This document shows, in pieces, positions 26,273-35,503 of a DNA stretch of 64,000 bases. The notes under the pieces were generated by a model. That model did not search any database, was not told the DNA's origin, and was given only the letters and a program-made list of their open reading frames with translations. A program made the position numbers and the translations under genes. Source of the DNA: Pseudomaricurvus alkylphenolicus. Its GTDB lineage: Bacteria > Pseudomonadota > Gammaproteobacteria > Pseudomonadales > Cellvibrionaceae. The stretch spans positions 186,001-250,000 of the forward strand of contig NZ_JAAQPI010000011.1 in NCBI RefSeq assembly GCF_011683955.1, given 5' to 3'. Position 1 is the first letter of the stretch; the number at the start of each line of letters is the position of its first letter.

Positions 26273-27217
26273 TCAAACTTTGGGGGTGGTTGGGTCCTCA
26301 TAGGCCATATCCAGGATCTGGTCTTTAAGCCATTGATGTGCTCGACTATTGAGGCTGCGGCGGTGCTGTACTAAAGCGAAAGAGATTTCAGGAAAGGGGA
26401 GGTCTTCGGGGAAGGGCATGGCGTGCAGCAATCCAGAGAAACGTTTGAGATTGGTGTAATGCATAGCCCCAACCATCAGGCAGTCAGATTGGATCAGGGT
26501 TTCCAGAGCAGAACCCAGGTCTGTAGTGGCCAGCAGCACTCTTCTGGTCAGCTGTTGTTGCTGTAGCACTTCGTCAATCAGGCCGGCATTGTTATCGTTC
26601 ATGCCGGGAAAGTAGACCCGAACATGCGGGTAGCTCAGGTAATCTTCGAGGCTCATCCGGGATTTGTGACTGAGCGGATGGTCATGCCGCATCAGGCATA
26701 GTGCCTGTCCAAATCCCAGGGTATGGCAAAGGTAATCCGGATCAAAATTGAGCTGACGCTGGATAATAAAATCCCGCTGACCGGTAGCCAGTTCTTCCAA
26801 ATAATTTGCTGACAGATCGGTAACCTCCAACTCCAGTTGCGGCGCCCGCTGCGACAGGCGCTCAACCAGATGCGGTACCATGGTTTGGGCGATCAGCTGA
26901 GGCAGTGCCAGGCGAAACCGGCCGCGATAACGGGTGGGATCAAACTCCTGTTCCTCGACCAACAGCTGCAACTGTTCCAGTAGCGGTGGCAGCTTTAGTG
27001 CCAACTCTTCGGTTTTGGGGGTGGGGATCAGTCCATGGGAACCACGGGTAAAGAGGGGGTCGTTAAATAACTCTTTGAGCTTTTGTAGCGTCTTGCTCAA
27101 TGCCGGCTGGGTTACATGTAAACGCTCGGCTGCTCGAGTAACGTTGCGTTCCTCGATCAACACCTGCAATGCCAGCAGCAATTTGAAATCGACTCGTGAT
27201 AGTTGATTACGTCTCAT
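26273..27217 (-). CDS. LysR-family transcriptional regulator
   Basis: A 314-residue LysR regulator. The N-terminal winged helix contains LIEERNVTRAAERLHVTQPA and LSKTLQKLKELFNDPLF (about 20-60). The periplasmic-binding-like effector domain fills the rest (from about 90: GRFRLALPQLIAQT). ATG 27217 is favoured over an in-frame GTG at 27223 by the spacing of AGAGGA. It is divergent from the arylsulfatase gene with a 239-base gap, the classic LysR-target arrangement, so it probably regulates the sulfatase cluster (inference). Confidence 0.87.
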   Translation of the reverse strand: MRRNQLSRVDFKLLLALQVLIEERNVTRAAERLHVTQPALSKTLQKLKELFNDPLFTRGSHGLIPTPKTEELALKLPPLLEQLQLLVEEQEFDPTRYRGRFRLALPQLIAQTMVPHLVERLSQRAPQLELEVTDLSANYLEELATGQRDFIIQRQLNFDPDYLCHTLGFGQALCLMRHDHPLSHKSRMSLEDYLSYPHVRVYFPGMNDNNAGLIDEVLQQQQLTRRVLLATTDLGSALETLIQSDCLMVGAMHYTNLKRFSGLLHAMPFPEDLPFPEISFALVQHRRSLNSRAHQWLKDQILDMAYEDPTTPKV

Positions 27218-27277
27218 TTTCACCGGTCCTCTATGGCTATGAGCTGACGCCGCGCGTTACTGTGCAGGTGAGCCTAT

Positions 27278-27299
27278 GATATTCCATTTTTGCAATATC
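27278..27299. promoter_or_regulatory. Candidate LysR-type binding site
   Basis: GATATT (27278-27283) and AATATC (27294-27299) form an inverted repeat with a 10-base spacer, including the T-N11-A pattern of LysR boxes. It lies between the divergent LysR and arylsulfatase genes, about 60 bases from the regulator start. Confidence 0.4.
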
Positions 27300-27456
27300 T
27301 GTTATCAAGAAATAGTCATTGGAGTTATATCTCTGTCCTAAGTATCCTCTTAGATTCCATTTTCAGTGTGCTCTGGTGTGTTTAAAACCCCTGGTTATGA
27401 CCAAGCGACTACACTGAAAAAAACAGCCATAAAAGATACCCAAGGGAGAGAGATTC

Positions 27457-28998
27457 ATGCCCATTGGCAAGCACCCTTTCACATTGGCCCTTTGCCTGTT
27501 GGCCGCTTTGTTCAGTGGCCTGCTGCAGGCGGCCGACCGCCCCAACATTCTGGTGATTTGGGGCGATGATATTGGCCAGAGTAACATCAGTGCCTACAGT
27601 CACGGTCTGATGGGATACCAGACTCCCAATATTGATCGCATTGCCCGCGAGGGCGTTATGTTTACCGATTACTACGGTGAACAGAGCTGTACCGCAGGGC
27701 GCTCAGCGTTTATTACGGGTCAGCACCCGGTGCGTACCGGTTTGACCAAGGTGGGGACCCCCGGCGCCGACACTGGCATTCGCCCGCAGGATCCCACCTT
27801 GGCTGAAATGCTCAAACCCCTGGGCTATGCCACTGGCCAGTTTGGCAAAAACCATCTGGGGGACCGGGACGAGTTCCTGCCCACCAATCACGGCTTCGAT
27901 GAGTTCTTTGGCAACCTCTATCACCTCAATGCTGAGGAGTTGCCGGAAAGCCCTGACTACCCCAAAGATGCCTGGTTTCAGAAGATGGCCAATCCCCGAG
28001 GTGTGATTCACAGCTACGCCGACGGCCGTATTGAAGATTCCGGCCCACTGACCCGCAAGCGCATGGAAACAGTAGACGAGGAGTTCACAGCCGCTGCCAA
28101 AAACTTTATCGACAAAGCCCACAAGGCCAAAAAGCCCTTCTTCGTTTGGTTGAACACCACTGGCATGCACTTCTGGACGCATCCCGCCAAAAAGCACCTG
28201 GGTAAGTCTGGTCAGGGGTTCTATAACGACGTGATGGTGGCTCACGATGAACTGGTCGGCGAGATGCTCAAGCAGCTTGAAGATCTGGATATCGACGAGA
28301 ATACCATCGTGGTTTACAGCACCGACAACGGTCCTCACTACAACACCTGGCCGGATGCTGCCATTACCCCATTCCGCAGCGAAAAGAACACCAACTGGGA
28401 AGGCGGTTATCGGGTGCCGGCTGCAGTGCGCTGGCCCGGAAAGATCAAAGGTGGTCAGGTTTCCAATGAGATCATGTCACATCAGGATTGGGTGCCGACT
28501 TTAATGGCAGCCGTGGGTGAAGATAAAGTCGTCAGACAGCTGAAAAAAGGGCGCAAGTTTGGAGACAAGGAATACAAAGTACATCTGGACGGCTTTAACT
28601 TTCTGCCCTACCTGACCGGCAAGAAGACCAAAGGGCCTCGCAAGGACTTCTTTTACTTCAGCGACGATGGTCAGCTGGTAGGCGTACGCACCGGAGATTG
28701 GAAAATTGTCTATGCCGAACAGCGGGCGACCCAGTTCCAGGTCTGGCGTGAGCCTTTCGTTCGGTTGCGTATCCCCAAGCTGTTTAACCTGCGCCGTGAT
28801 CCTTACGAACGCGCCGATGTGCATTCCAACACCTACAATACCTGGTGGGAAAACAACTCCGCATGGGTATTCTATGGCTCTGCCAAAGCCGTGCAGTTTG
28901 CTCAGACCTTCCGGCGTTTTCCCTCCCGTCAGGCGCCCAACAGCTTTACCGTGGATGGCATTGTTGAGCAGATGACGAAGTACCGACCACAACAATAA
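27457..28998 (+). CDS. Secreted arylsulfatase
   Basis: A 513-residue sulfatase with a cleavable signal peptide (about 1-25, ending LLQA). It hydrolyses sulfate esters in the periplasm. Asp37 and Asp38 (WGDDIGQ) bind calcium. Cys78 in CTAGR is the site oxidised to formylglycine (C-x-A/P-x-R type). GKNHLGD supplies catalytic Lys and His, and YSTDNGPHYN the remaining metal ligands. The length is normal. A strong ribosome site (GGGAGAG) precedes ATG 27457. No formylglycine-generating enzyme or anSME gene is in the window. The MoxR cluster follows 88 bases downstream on the same strand. Confidence 0.92.
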   Translation: MPIGKHPFTLALCLLAALFSGLLQAADRPNILVIWGDDIGQSNISAYSHGLMGYQTPNIDRIAREGVMFTDYYGEQSCTAGRSAFITGQHPVRTGLTKVGTPGADTGIRPQDPTLAEMLKPLGYATGQFGKNHLGDRDEFLPTNHGFDEFFGNLYHLNAEELPESPDYPKDAWFQKMANPRGVIHSYADGRIEDSGPLTRKRMETVDEEFTAAAKNFIDKAHKAKKPFFVWLNTTGMHFWTHPAKKHLGKSGQGFYNDVMVAHDELVGEMLKQLEDLDIDENTIVVYSTDNGPHYNTWPDAAITPFRSEKNTNWEGGYRVPAAVRWPGKIKGGQVSNEIMSHQDWVPTLMAAVGEDKVVRQLKKGRKFGDKEYKVHLDGFNFLPYLTGKKTKGPRKDFFYFSDDGQLVGVRTGDWKIVYAEQRATQFQVWREPFVRLRIPKLFNLRRDPYERADVHSNTYNTWWENNSAWVFYGSAKAVQFAQTFRRFPSRQAPNSFTVDGIVEQMTKYRPQQ

Positions 28999-29086
28999 AG
29001 GCAATCCCATCGACTGGGGCATTGATCACAGAGCGATTGATGCCTACAGTTGATGAGAGCGATGCCGCTAACTAATTGGAGTATTG

Positions 29087-30052
29087 ATGGATTCAACGCA
29101 GACGGCTCTGAGGCAACTCCAGGAAACCATCCAGGCTCAAATTGTTGGCCAAAATAATCTTATCGAAAAACTGCTGATTGCGCTGTTGGCGTCCGGCAAT
29201 GTGCTGCTCGAAGGCATGCCCGGTACCGCCAAAACCCGCTCCATCAAAGCTTTGGCACGAGGTTTGAGCGCCAGCCTCGGGCGCATTCAATTTACCCCGG
29301 ATCTGTTGCCCTCTGATGTTACTGGTACAGAGGTATTTCATCAGCAAGGCAGCCACGAACAGCTGGTGTTTCAGCCTGGCCCATTGTTTAACAATCTGGT
29401 GTTGGCCGATGAAATTAACCGCGCTCCGGCGAAGGTGCAGTCGGCACTGCTTGAAGCAATGGAAGAGCGTCAGGTCACGGTCGCCGGAAAAACCTACCCG
29501 ATGCCGGAACTGTTTATGGTTCTGGCGACCCAGAATCCAATCGAGCAGGAAGGTACTTATCCCTTGCCGGAAGCGCAAATGGATCGCTTCCTGATGAAGG
29601 TGTGCCTGGACTACCCGGACGAAGCCTCCGAGATGGAAATTGTCAGGCTCGTGCGAGAGGAAGAAGAAACCGGCGAGGCCACTTTGCCAACACTGGATCC
29701 ACAGCAGATATTTGATGCCCGTGGACTGGTCAGAAAAGTTGGCGTCAGTGAGGCCGTGGAGCGCTACCAGGTGGCGTTGGTCATGGCGACACGGACTCCG
29801 GATCGTTACGGTGAGGAGCTGGCTCAATGGATCAGCGTAGGTGCCAGCCCTCGTGCCAGTATTGCCCTCGACCGCTGCGCACGCGCGCACGCGTGGATCA
29901 ATGGTCAGAGCCAAGTGACGCCGGAAAATGTCCGAGCGGTGGCGATGGATGTACTGGGTCATCGCGTGCTGGTCAGTTATCACGGTCAAGCCGAAGGTGT
30001 CAGCAGTCGCCAGGTCATTGCCGAAATTCTTCGCCAGGTGGCGGTGGTATGA
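29087..30052 (+). CDS. MoxR-family AAA+ ATPase
   Basis: A 321-residue AAA+ protein of the MoxR class, chaperone-like ATPases that assemble or activate partner complexes together with VWA proteins. Walker A is GMPGTAKT (about 44-51), Walker B LVLADEINRAPAK, sensor 1 MVLATQNPIEQEGTYPLPEA with the family's conserved PEAQMDRF. ATG 29087 is preceded by GGAG. It is one base upstream of the DUF58 gene. The order MoxR-DUF58-DUF4381-VWA-VWA-TPR-BatD is the Bat (aerotolerance) type operon. Confidence 0.92.
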   Translation: MDSTQTALRQLQETIQAQIVGQNNLIEKLLIALLASGNVLLEGMPGTAKTRSIKALARGLSASLGRIQFTPDLLPSDVTGTEVFHQQGSHEQLVFQPGPLFNNLVLADEINRAPAKVQSALLEAMEERQVTVAGKTYPMPELFMVLATQNPIEQEGTYPLPEAQMDRFLMKVCLDYPDEASEMEIVRLVREEEETGEATLPTLDPQQIFDARGLVRKVGVSEAVERYQVALVMATRTPDRYGEELAQWISVGASPRASIALDRCARAHAWINGQSQVTPENVRAVAMDVLGHRVLVSYHGQAEGVSSRQVIAEILRQVAVV

Positions 30053-30053
30053 G

Positions 30054-30965
30054 ATGGGACGGGTTAGTGTCGATCTCAGACATCTGATCGAGTTGCGACA
30101 CCAGGCGCGTCATCTTCCCCTTAGTTCCGCCGGTGTCATCAATAGTGTTTTGGTGGGGCGCCATCGCTCGCGCATTCGCGGGCGGGGGCTGAATTTCGAA
30201 GAGTTACGCCACTATCGAACGGGTGATGATATTCGTCTGCTCGATTGGAAAGTCACCCGGCGTACCGGCAAACCTCACGTGCGTGTTTACGCCGAAGAGC
30301 GCGAACGCCCCGTATTGCTGGTGGTAGATCAGCGATTGTCGATGTTTTTTGGCTCCAGCCGCGCCATGAAGTCGGTGGTGGCTGCAGAGCTGGCATCGGT
30401 TCTAGCCTGGCATACTTTGGCTCAGGACGATCGAGTAGGATCTCTGGTGTTCGGTGATGATTACATTTCCGAACTGCGTCCCCGCAGATCTGATGCCCAA
30501 GTGATGCAATTGCTGCAGCGGTTGCAGCAAAGCAACGAGGCCCTGCGTGGGCAAACACAACGTGGGAATCCCGCCCAATTGAATCGCGCCCTGCAACAGG
30601 TGCTCAACCTGGCTGGACACGGTTGCGTGGTTTATTTGCTGAGTGACCTTGACGGCGCCGATGAAACCACCGGCCATCTGTTGTCTCAGCTGACTCGTCA
30701 CAACAGCGTCCTGCTGGGGTTTGTCTATGATCGTTTGGAGCAGCAGTTGCCAGTGAGTGGTCGTCTGGCCGTGAGTGATGGCGAATTTCAAGTGGAAATC
30801 GATACCGCTGATGCCGGTTTGCGCGAAAGGTTTTCGGAGTTGTTCGAGAAAAGGCTGTGGCGTGCGCGCAGGTTTCTGCAGCAGCGTCAAGTGCCGGTAT
30901 TGGCCATTCACACCCATGAGCCGGTGGTCAAACAATTGACAAGAATGCTGGGTTCGGTGCCGTGA
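30054..30965 (+). CDS. DUF58 protein (Bat operon)
   Basis: A 303-residue cytoplasmic protein. It has the DUF58 signature GRGLNFEELRHYRTGDDIR with LDWKVTRRTGKPHVR (about 43-75), then a VWA-like fold with LLVVDQRLSMFFGS (D-x-x-x-S pattern). ATG 30054 lies one base after the MoxR stop; longer in-frame ORFs overlap moxR and are not needed. DUF58 proteins are regular MoxR partners; their biochemical role is not established. The next gene starts 4 bases before this stop. Confidence 0.88.
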   Translation: MGRVSVDLRHLIELRHQARHLPLSSAGVINSVLVGRHRSRIRGRGLNFEELRHYRTGDDIRLLDWKVTRRTGKPHVRVYAEERERPVLLVVDQRLSMFFGSSRAMKSVVAAELASVLAWHTLAQDDRVGSLVFGDDYISELRPRRSDAQVMQLLQRLQQSNEALRGQTQRGNPAQLNRALQQVLNLAGHGCVVYLLSDLDGADETTGHLLSQLTRHNSVLLGFVYDRLEQQLPVSGRLAVSDGEFQVEIDTADAGLRERFSELFEKRLWRARRFLQQRQVPVLAIHTHEPVVKQLTRMLGSVP

Positions 30966-31498
30966 GTGAGCGTCATTGGCGAAAAGACGATACCGAGTCA
31001 TCAATGCCTTTTGGTAATGACTGGCTCACCAACATACACGAAATAATATTGCCGGAACCCATCAGCAGTTGGCCTCAGGGAGTCGGGTGGTGGGCACTGT
31101 TGATACTGATTGGTGCCTGTGGATTGCGTTGGGCATGGTTGCAGTATCGGCATTGGAAAGCCAACGCGTATCGACGCGCGGGTATAGAGCGGCTTGGTCA
31201 GCTCCGTGAGCAAATTGAAAGCGGGCAAACTCAATGCCTGGCGCAACTTCCGGAGCTGGTACGGCAAGTGGCCCTCTGTGTCTACCCGCGCCGACGGGTG
31301 GTTACTCTCTCCGGCAGAGAGTGGTTGGATTTTCTAGAGCGCAGTACCGACAGATCCATACCCGACATATTGCAGAACCTCGCTTACTGCAGTGAACAAC
31401 AATTGCGGGAAGTCGGAGAAAATCAAAAGCAGCAATTGTTTGATTGGATCGCCTATTGGATTGAGACTCACGATGCCATGTATGAGGCGGACCGGTGA
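30962..31498 (+). CDS. DUF4381 membrane protein (Bat operon)
   Basis: A 178-residue protein with one membrane helix (about 42-60, GWWALLILIGACGLRWAW) and a cytoplasmic C-terminal domain containing RQVALCVYPRRRVVTLSGREWLDFL, typical of DUF4381. The N-terminal segment LPEPISSWPQGVGWW is also family-like. GTG start at 30962 overlaps the DUF58 stop; the VWA gene again begins at a GTG overlapping this stop. Function unknown apart from its constant place in MoxR/VWA operons. Confidence 0.82.
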   Translation: MSERHWRKDDTESSMPFGNDWLTNIHEIILPEPISSWPQGVGWWALLILIGACGLRWAWLQYRHWKANAYRRAGIERLGQLREQIESGQTQCLAQLPELVRQVALCVYPRRRVVTLSGREWLDFLERSTDRSIPDILQNLAYCSEQQLREVGENQKQQLFDWIAYWIETHDAMYEADR

Positions 31499-32538
31499 TT
31501 CTGTTCGAATTGCCCTGGGCTTTTCTGTTGCTGCCAGCGCCCTTGTTGGTCAAATGGCTCAGCGCTGCCTACCACACGCCGAGAGCTGCGCTGCGGGTGC
31601 CTTTGTTTCATTTGCTGGTCAGATTGTCTGGCAATCGCCCCGGGCGGGGTGCCTTGATCCTGCGTCGCAATATCTATCAACGGCTGACCCTCGCGGTGAG
31701 CTGGATTGCCGTGGTCACCGCCCTCGCCAATCCTGTGTGGCTGGGCGATCCCATTGTCAAACAACAACCGACCCGCGATTTGATGCTGGCGCTCGATCTT
31801 TCGGCGTCGATGGAGACGGAGGATTTCGCTGTTGACACTGGTACCCCTCTCAGTCGCTTTGACGGGGTGCGGGAGGTGGTTTCAACGTTTGTGGCACAAC
31901 GTCGCCATGATCGTGTTGGTTTGATTGTGTTTGGTTCGGCACCCTATCTGCAAGTGCCTTTTACGCTCGATCATGATTTGTATCTGCAGCTGCTGCGGGA
32001 ATTACAGACCGGCATGGCGGGACCGAAAACCATGCTCGGGGACGCCGTGGGCCTTGCCGTTAACCACTTCACTGCTGCCGAGGAGAAACGACTTCTTCAA
32101 GGGCGTAAGCCTGCCAGCAAAGTTCTGATCCTGCTTACCGACGGCAATGACTCAGGTAGTCGGGTACCGCCTCTCGATGCGGCGCGCGTGGCCGCAGATG
32201 CCGGTATCGTGATTCATACCATCGCCATCGGAAAGCTGACGGCCGATGGCGATCAACGGGTTGATGTGGAGTCTCTGGCCGAAATCAGCCAGACCACGGG
32301 AGGTGTTTTCTTTCGTGCGGAAGATGGTGCCGAACTGCAAAAGATTTACGCACATCTGGATCGATTGGAACCCGAAAAGGTTGACGCTGAGTACTTCCGG
32401 CCGCGTTTTTCTTTGTTTCACTGGCCACTGGGCTTGGCGTTGTGCCTGCAGTTGATACTGCAATTCACCATGGCGTGGTGGTCGAGCGGAACGGGCATTG
32501 CAAAGCGTGGATCGAAAAAGGAGTCTGCCAGTGGTTGA
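31495..32538 (+). CDS. VWA-domain membrane protein, BatA-like
   Basis: A 347-residue inner-membrane protein with two N-terminal helices (about 8-25 and 60-80), a periplasmic von Willebrand factor A domain and a C-terminal helix (about 308-330). The metal-ion site D101-L-S-A-S is intact, with LLTDGNDSGS as the later aspartate. VWA domains bind protein partners through Mg2+. It begins at GTG 31495, coupled to DUF4381, and overlaps the second VWA gene by 8 bases. Confidence 0.88.
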   Translation: MILFELPWAFLLLPAPLLVKWLSAAYHTPRAALRVPLFHLLVRLSGNRPGRGALILRRNIYQRLTLAVSWIAVVTALANPVWLGDPIVKQQPTRDLMLALDLSASMETEDFAVDTGTPLSRFDGVREVVSTFVAQRRHDRVGLIVFGSAPYLQVPFTLDHDLYLQLLRELQTGMAGPKTMLGDAVGLAVNHFTAAEEKRLLQGRKPASKVLILLTDGNDSGSRVPPLDAARVAADAGIVIHTIAIGKLTADGDQRVDVESLAEISQTTGGVFFRAEDGAELQKIYAHLDRLEPEKVDAEYFRPRFSLFHWPLGLALCLQLILQFTMAWWSSGTGIAKRGSKKESASG

Positions 32539-33433
32539 GTTTCATGGCGATTTGCTGGAAGCGCTACAGGCCTTTCATTTTCTGAGACCCTGGTGGTTAT
32601 TGGCCATGCCTCTGGCCTGGTATATCAAGCGTGCGCTGGAGCGTCGTGCCGTGCAATCCGACTGGCGCGAGCACATCGATCCGACGCTCTTGGAGGCTTT
32701 GCTGTTAAGACCCGCAGAAGAGGCGCGCCTGACCCCCAGGCGGCTGGCGACAGTTATGATGTTGATCTGGGTCCTGGCGCTGGCCGGGCCCAGCTGGCAA
32801 CGCCAGCCGTCGCCGTTGAGTGAAAATCAAGCCCCTCTGGTGATTGCCCTGCACTTGAGCGAGTCGATGTTGCAACGGGATCTTCGGCCCAGTCGCCTGG
32901 CTCACGCCAAGCACAAATTGTCCGACTTGCTTAGGCGGCGCCCCGGTGCGCCCGTTGCATTGGTCGTATATGGCGGCAGCGCCCATACGGTTCTGCCGTT
33001 GACGGAAGATCACGATGTGGTTGACTTGTATTTGCGATCACTGCATCCGGAGATTCTTCCCGAACCGGGAAATCGCACTGACCTGGCTCTAACGCTGTCA
33101 GCGGATTTACTTGGCGACGGGGGCGGCAGTGTATTACTCGTCAGCGATCAGGTGACTTCGGTTTCAGTCCCTGAGCTGCTGGATGTGCAGATGCTGCTGG
33201 TGACGCCATTGGGAGTTGATACCTTGAACCCATCAACTCAAGTCGCTACAACCGGCATTACCCTGGACAACGGCGACCTGGAGCAACTTCTTAATGGTAT
33301 TCGCCACCGCTGGCAAAATCGTCTGGATGAGACGGAGCAAGCTCAGTGGCGAGATTGTGGCTACTACCTGCTGTGGCCGTTAATGGGGTTGATGTTGTTA
33401 TGGTTTCGGCGCGGAATGGTGTTGCCGTGGTAG
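32531..33433 (+). CDS. VWA-domain membrane protein, BatB-like, with degenerate MIDAS
   Basis: A 300-residue protein with N-terminal helices (about 18-32 and 70-88), a VWA-like domain and a C-terminal helix (PLMGLMLLWF). The first MIDAS position is histidine, not aspartate: H108-L-S-E-S. The later RTDLALTLSAD keeps a threonine/aspartate pair. GTG 32531 follows AAGGAG at good spacing and is preferred to the TTG at 32498. Loss of the first aspartate suggests altered or absent metal binding. It pairs with the intact VWA protein before it. Confidence 0.82.
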   Translation: MVEFHGDLLEALQAFHFLRPWWLLAMPLAWYIKRALERRAVQSDWREHIDPTLLEALLLRPAEEARLTPRRLATVMMLIWVLALAGPSWQRQPSPLSENQAPLVIALHLSESMLQRDLRPSRLAHAKHKLSDLLRRRPGAPVALVVYGGSAHTVLPLTEDHDVVDLYLRSLHPEILPEPGNRTDLALTLSADLLGDGGGSVLLVSDQVTSVSVPELLDVQMLLVTPLGVDTLNPSTQVATTGITLDNGDLEQLLNGIRHRWQNRLDETEQAQWRDCGYYLLWPLMGLMLLWFRRGMVLPW

Positions 33434-34089
33434 CTCAGAAACGCTTTTTTTCCCAAGGTTTTATTCTGGGGTTAGCGGCGGTTTACGCACTACAGTTCTG
33501 TGCCTGGTTGATCCACTCAGACCAGCCGTTGTGGCAGGATCTGTGGATGAGTCGTGATCAACAGGGGCAGTATTACTTTGAGCGGGGCGACTACAAACTT
33601 GCTGCCCAGCGCTTTATCGATCGCAACTGGAAGGCGGCGGCGCTTTACGCCGATGGCCAATTCGAGCCGGCTGAAATCCTCTGGAGTCGCCAGAGTGGTG
33701 CCCGTGCGTTGTTTAATCAGGGCAACGCACTGGCTCATCAGAAACGGTATCGACAGGCCGCCGATAATTTTTGGTTGGCGTTGCAGCAGCGTCCGGATTG
33801 GTCAGCGGCGCAGCACAACCTGGAGCTGGTGCGTGCCTTGGCGGAAGAACCGGAGGCGGTCACCGATTTCAGCGGCGACACGGTGGCGCAGCTGGAGGCC
33901 GATCAAGTGGTCTTCGATCGCGCAGACAGTGAGCGTATGCAGCAGGCGACGGAAACCCAACAGCAAGAAAGACACGATATGTCTTCACAGGAGATACAGG
34001 CCCTGTGGATGCGTCGCCTGCAGTCGACCCCGTCGGACTTCCTGCGATTGAAGTTCTATTATCAGACTCAATCGGAGCCATCCCGATGA
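33427..34089 (+). CDS. TPR-containing membrane protein, BatC/BatE-like
   Basis: About 220 residues. One membrane helix (GFILGLAAVYALQFCAWLI) is followed by a periplasmic TPR region: YFERGDYKLAAQRF, ALFNQGNALAHQKRYRQAADN and FWLALQQRPDWSAAQHNLEL. The C-terminus is Gln/Glu-rich. GTG 33427 overlaps the previous stop by 7 bases, like other joints in this operon; ATG 33400 is an alternative. TPR proteins of Bat operons probably hold the VWA proteins in a complex (inference). Confidence 0.75.
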   Translation: MVAQKRFFSQGFILGLAAVYALQFCAWLIHSDQPLWQDLWMSRDQQGQYYFERGDYKLAAQRFIDRNWKAAALYADGQFEPAEILWSRQSGARALFNQGNALAHQKRYRQAADNFWLALQQRPDWSAAQHNLELVRALAEEPEAVTDFSGDTVAQLEADQVVFDRADSERMQQATETQQQERHDMSSQEIQALWMRRLQSTPSDFLRLKFYYQTQSEPSR

Positions 34090-35402
34090 TGTGGCGACGG
34101 ATCACTTGGATGTCGATTTTTCTGATTTGCGGTTGCGAGTGGGCATTGGCGGCCAGCACTGCAGAACCGAGGGTGCGAACCCAATGGATTGACGCAGAGG
34201 GCTATGCCACCGGTGAGCACTGGCAACCCCATGTGGGGGAACCGGTGGTTCTGGCGGTGGATGTCTTGACGCAGACCTGGTTCAGCCGTGCCCCGCGTTT
34301 TCCCGGACTGCAATTGCGCGATGTAATCAGTCTGCAGAGCTCTTCTTTTGCCACCAATTTCTCCGAGCGTGTTAACGGGGTTATGTATGCGGTACAGCGA
34401 CGGGAATATCTATTGTACCCACAGCGTTCCGGTCAGTTTGTCATTCCCGGGCTTGAACTTGAGGTGTGGGTGGCGGGAGAAGACGGGCCATCCATGCATA
34501 AGCTTCGTTCGTTGCCGATGTTATTGCAGGTTTTGCCATTACCATTGGTTGGCAAGTCGTCTCCGGCCCCGCCTTTTGTGGCTGACGAAGTCTCTGTTTC
34601 GCAGCAGTTGCAGGGCGCGCAAGGTGAAACCTGGCGGCTTGGTGACTTGGTGCAGCGCCGTGTGGTCATTGCCGCTGAGGGTACGCCGGGGATGCTGATA
34701 CCTGCGTTGTCTATGTCACAGGCTGATGGTGTTCAATCAGCGTTGGTAGAGGTTCGCATTGACGATCAGAATGATCGCGGTCAACTTATCGGCAAGCGCA
34801 CGGAGGTTTATCAATATCAGCTCCTGCGCGAGGGCGTACAACAGTTGCCTGAATTAACCTTGACGTGGTGGAATCGCCGGCAACGGGATTGGGAGACCGC
34901 TCAGGTGCCCTCGCTTCAACTCCAGGTCCTGCCAGCAGTTCTTGCCGCATCTGAAGCGGTGGGCACCGGCATAGAGTTTGGTTGGCTGAGACCCATACTG
35001 CTCTTGGGAGCGCTGGTACTGATGGCACTGAGCGCCCTATTGTGGCTGGTATTGCAGCTTGCCCGGGTGGGGCGACGGCTTTGGTTAAAGCGGAAGGCAT
35101 CAGAACCTTACCATTATTGGATACTGCGCCTCGCGCTGAGAAAGCGCAATCCTCAAGCGATCATAACCCGTTACTACGCCTGGGTTCGCTGTTGCGAGGC
35201 CGAAGACGTGCAGACCCAACAATGGTTGCAAGACTGGGCAGAAGTGTGCGCTGCTGTTGACGACAGTCGCTTGCTGCAGAAACAAATCGCCGTACGGTTG
35301 GCAAGAGAACTGGATGCGCGCAGATTGCGATTGGCCGGAGTCGAACAAAAGTCGAAGTCCGAAAAACGGTCTGACTACCTGAAGCCGCTCAATCCCGCTT
35401 GA
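34086..35402 (+). CDS. batD: BatD-like periplasmic/membrane protein
   Basis: A 438-residue protein with a signal peptide (about 1-22), beta-rich periplasmic domains (EPVVLAVDVLTQTWFS, YAVQRREYLLYPQRSGQFVI and WRLGDLVQRRVVIAAEG), and a membrane helix (about 304-328, LGALVLMALSALLWLVL) before a basic cytoplasmic tail. This is the BatD (oxygen tolerance) plan. ATG 34086 is preceded by GGAG and overlaps the TPR gene stop. It is the last gene of the tightly coupled run; the octaheme cytochrome starts 101 bases later on the same strand. Confidence 0.83.
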   Translation: MMWRRITWMSIFLICGCEWALAASTAEPRVRTQWIDAEGYATGEHWQPHVGEPVVLAVDVLTQTWFSRAPRFPGLQLRDVISLQSSSFATNFSERVNGVMYAVQRREYLLYPQRSGQFVIPGLELEVWVAGEDGPSMHKLRSLPMLLQVLPLPLVGKSSPAPPFVADEVSVSQQLQGAQGETWRLGDLVQRRVVIAAEGTPGMLIPALSMSQADGVQSALVEVRIDDQNDRGQLIGKRTEVYQYQLLREGVQQLPELTLTWWNRRQRDWETAQVPSLQLQVLPAVLAASEAVGTGIEFGWLRPILLLGALVLMALSALLWLVLQLARVGRRLWLKRKASEPYHYWILRLALRKRNPQAIITRYYAWVRCCEAEDVQTQQWLQDWAEVCAAVDDSRLLQKQIAVRLARELDARRLRLAGVEQKSKSEKRSDYLKPLNPA

Positions 35403-35503
35403 CCCACTACCCTGGTTTCAATTACGCCGGTTTCTATAGTGATCCTGGTGTGGGCGTCGCGAACTTGAGTAAATCCACCATCGAACCTGGCCTTTGAGGC
35501 ATA

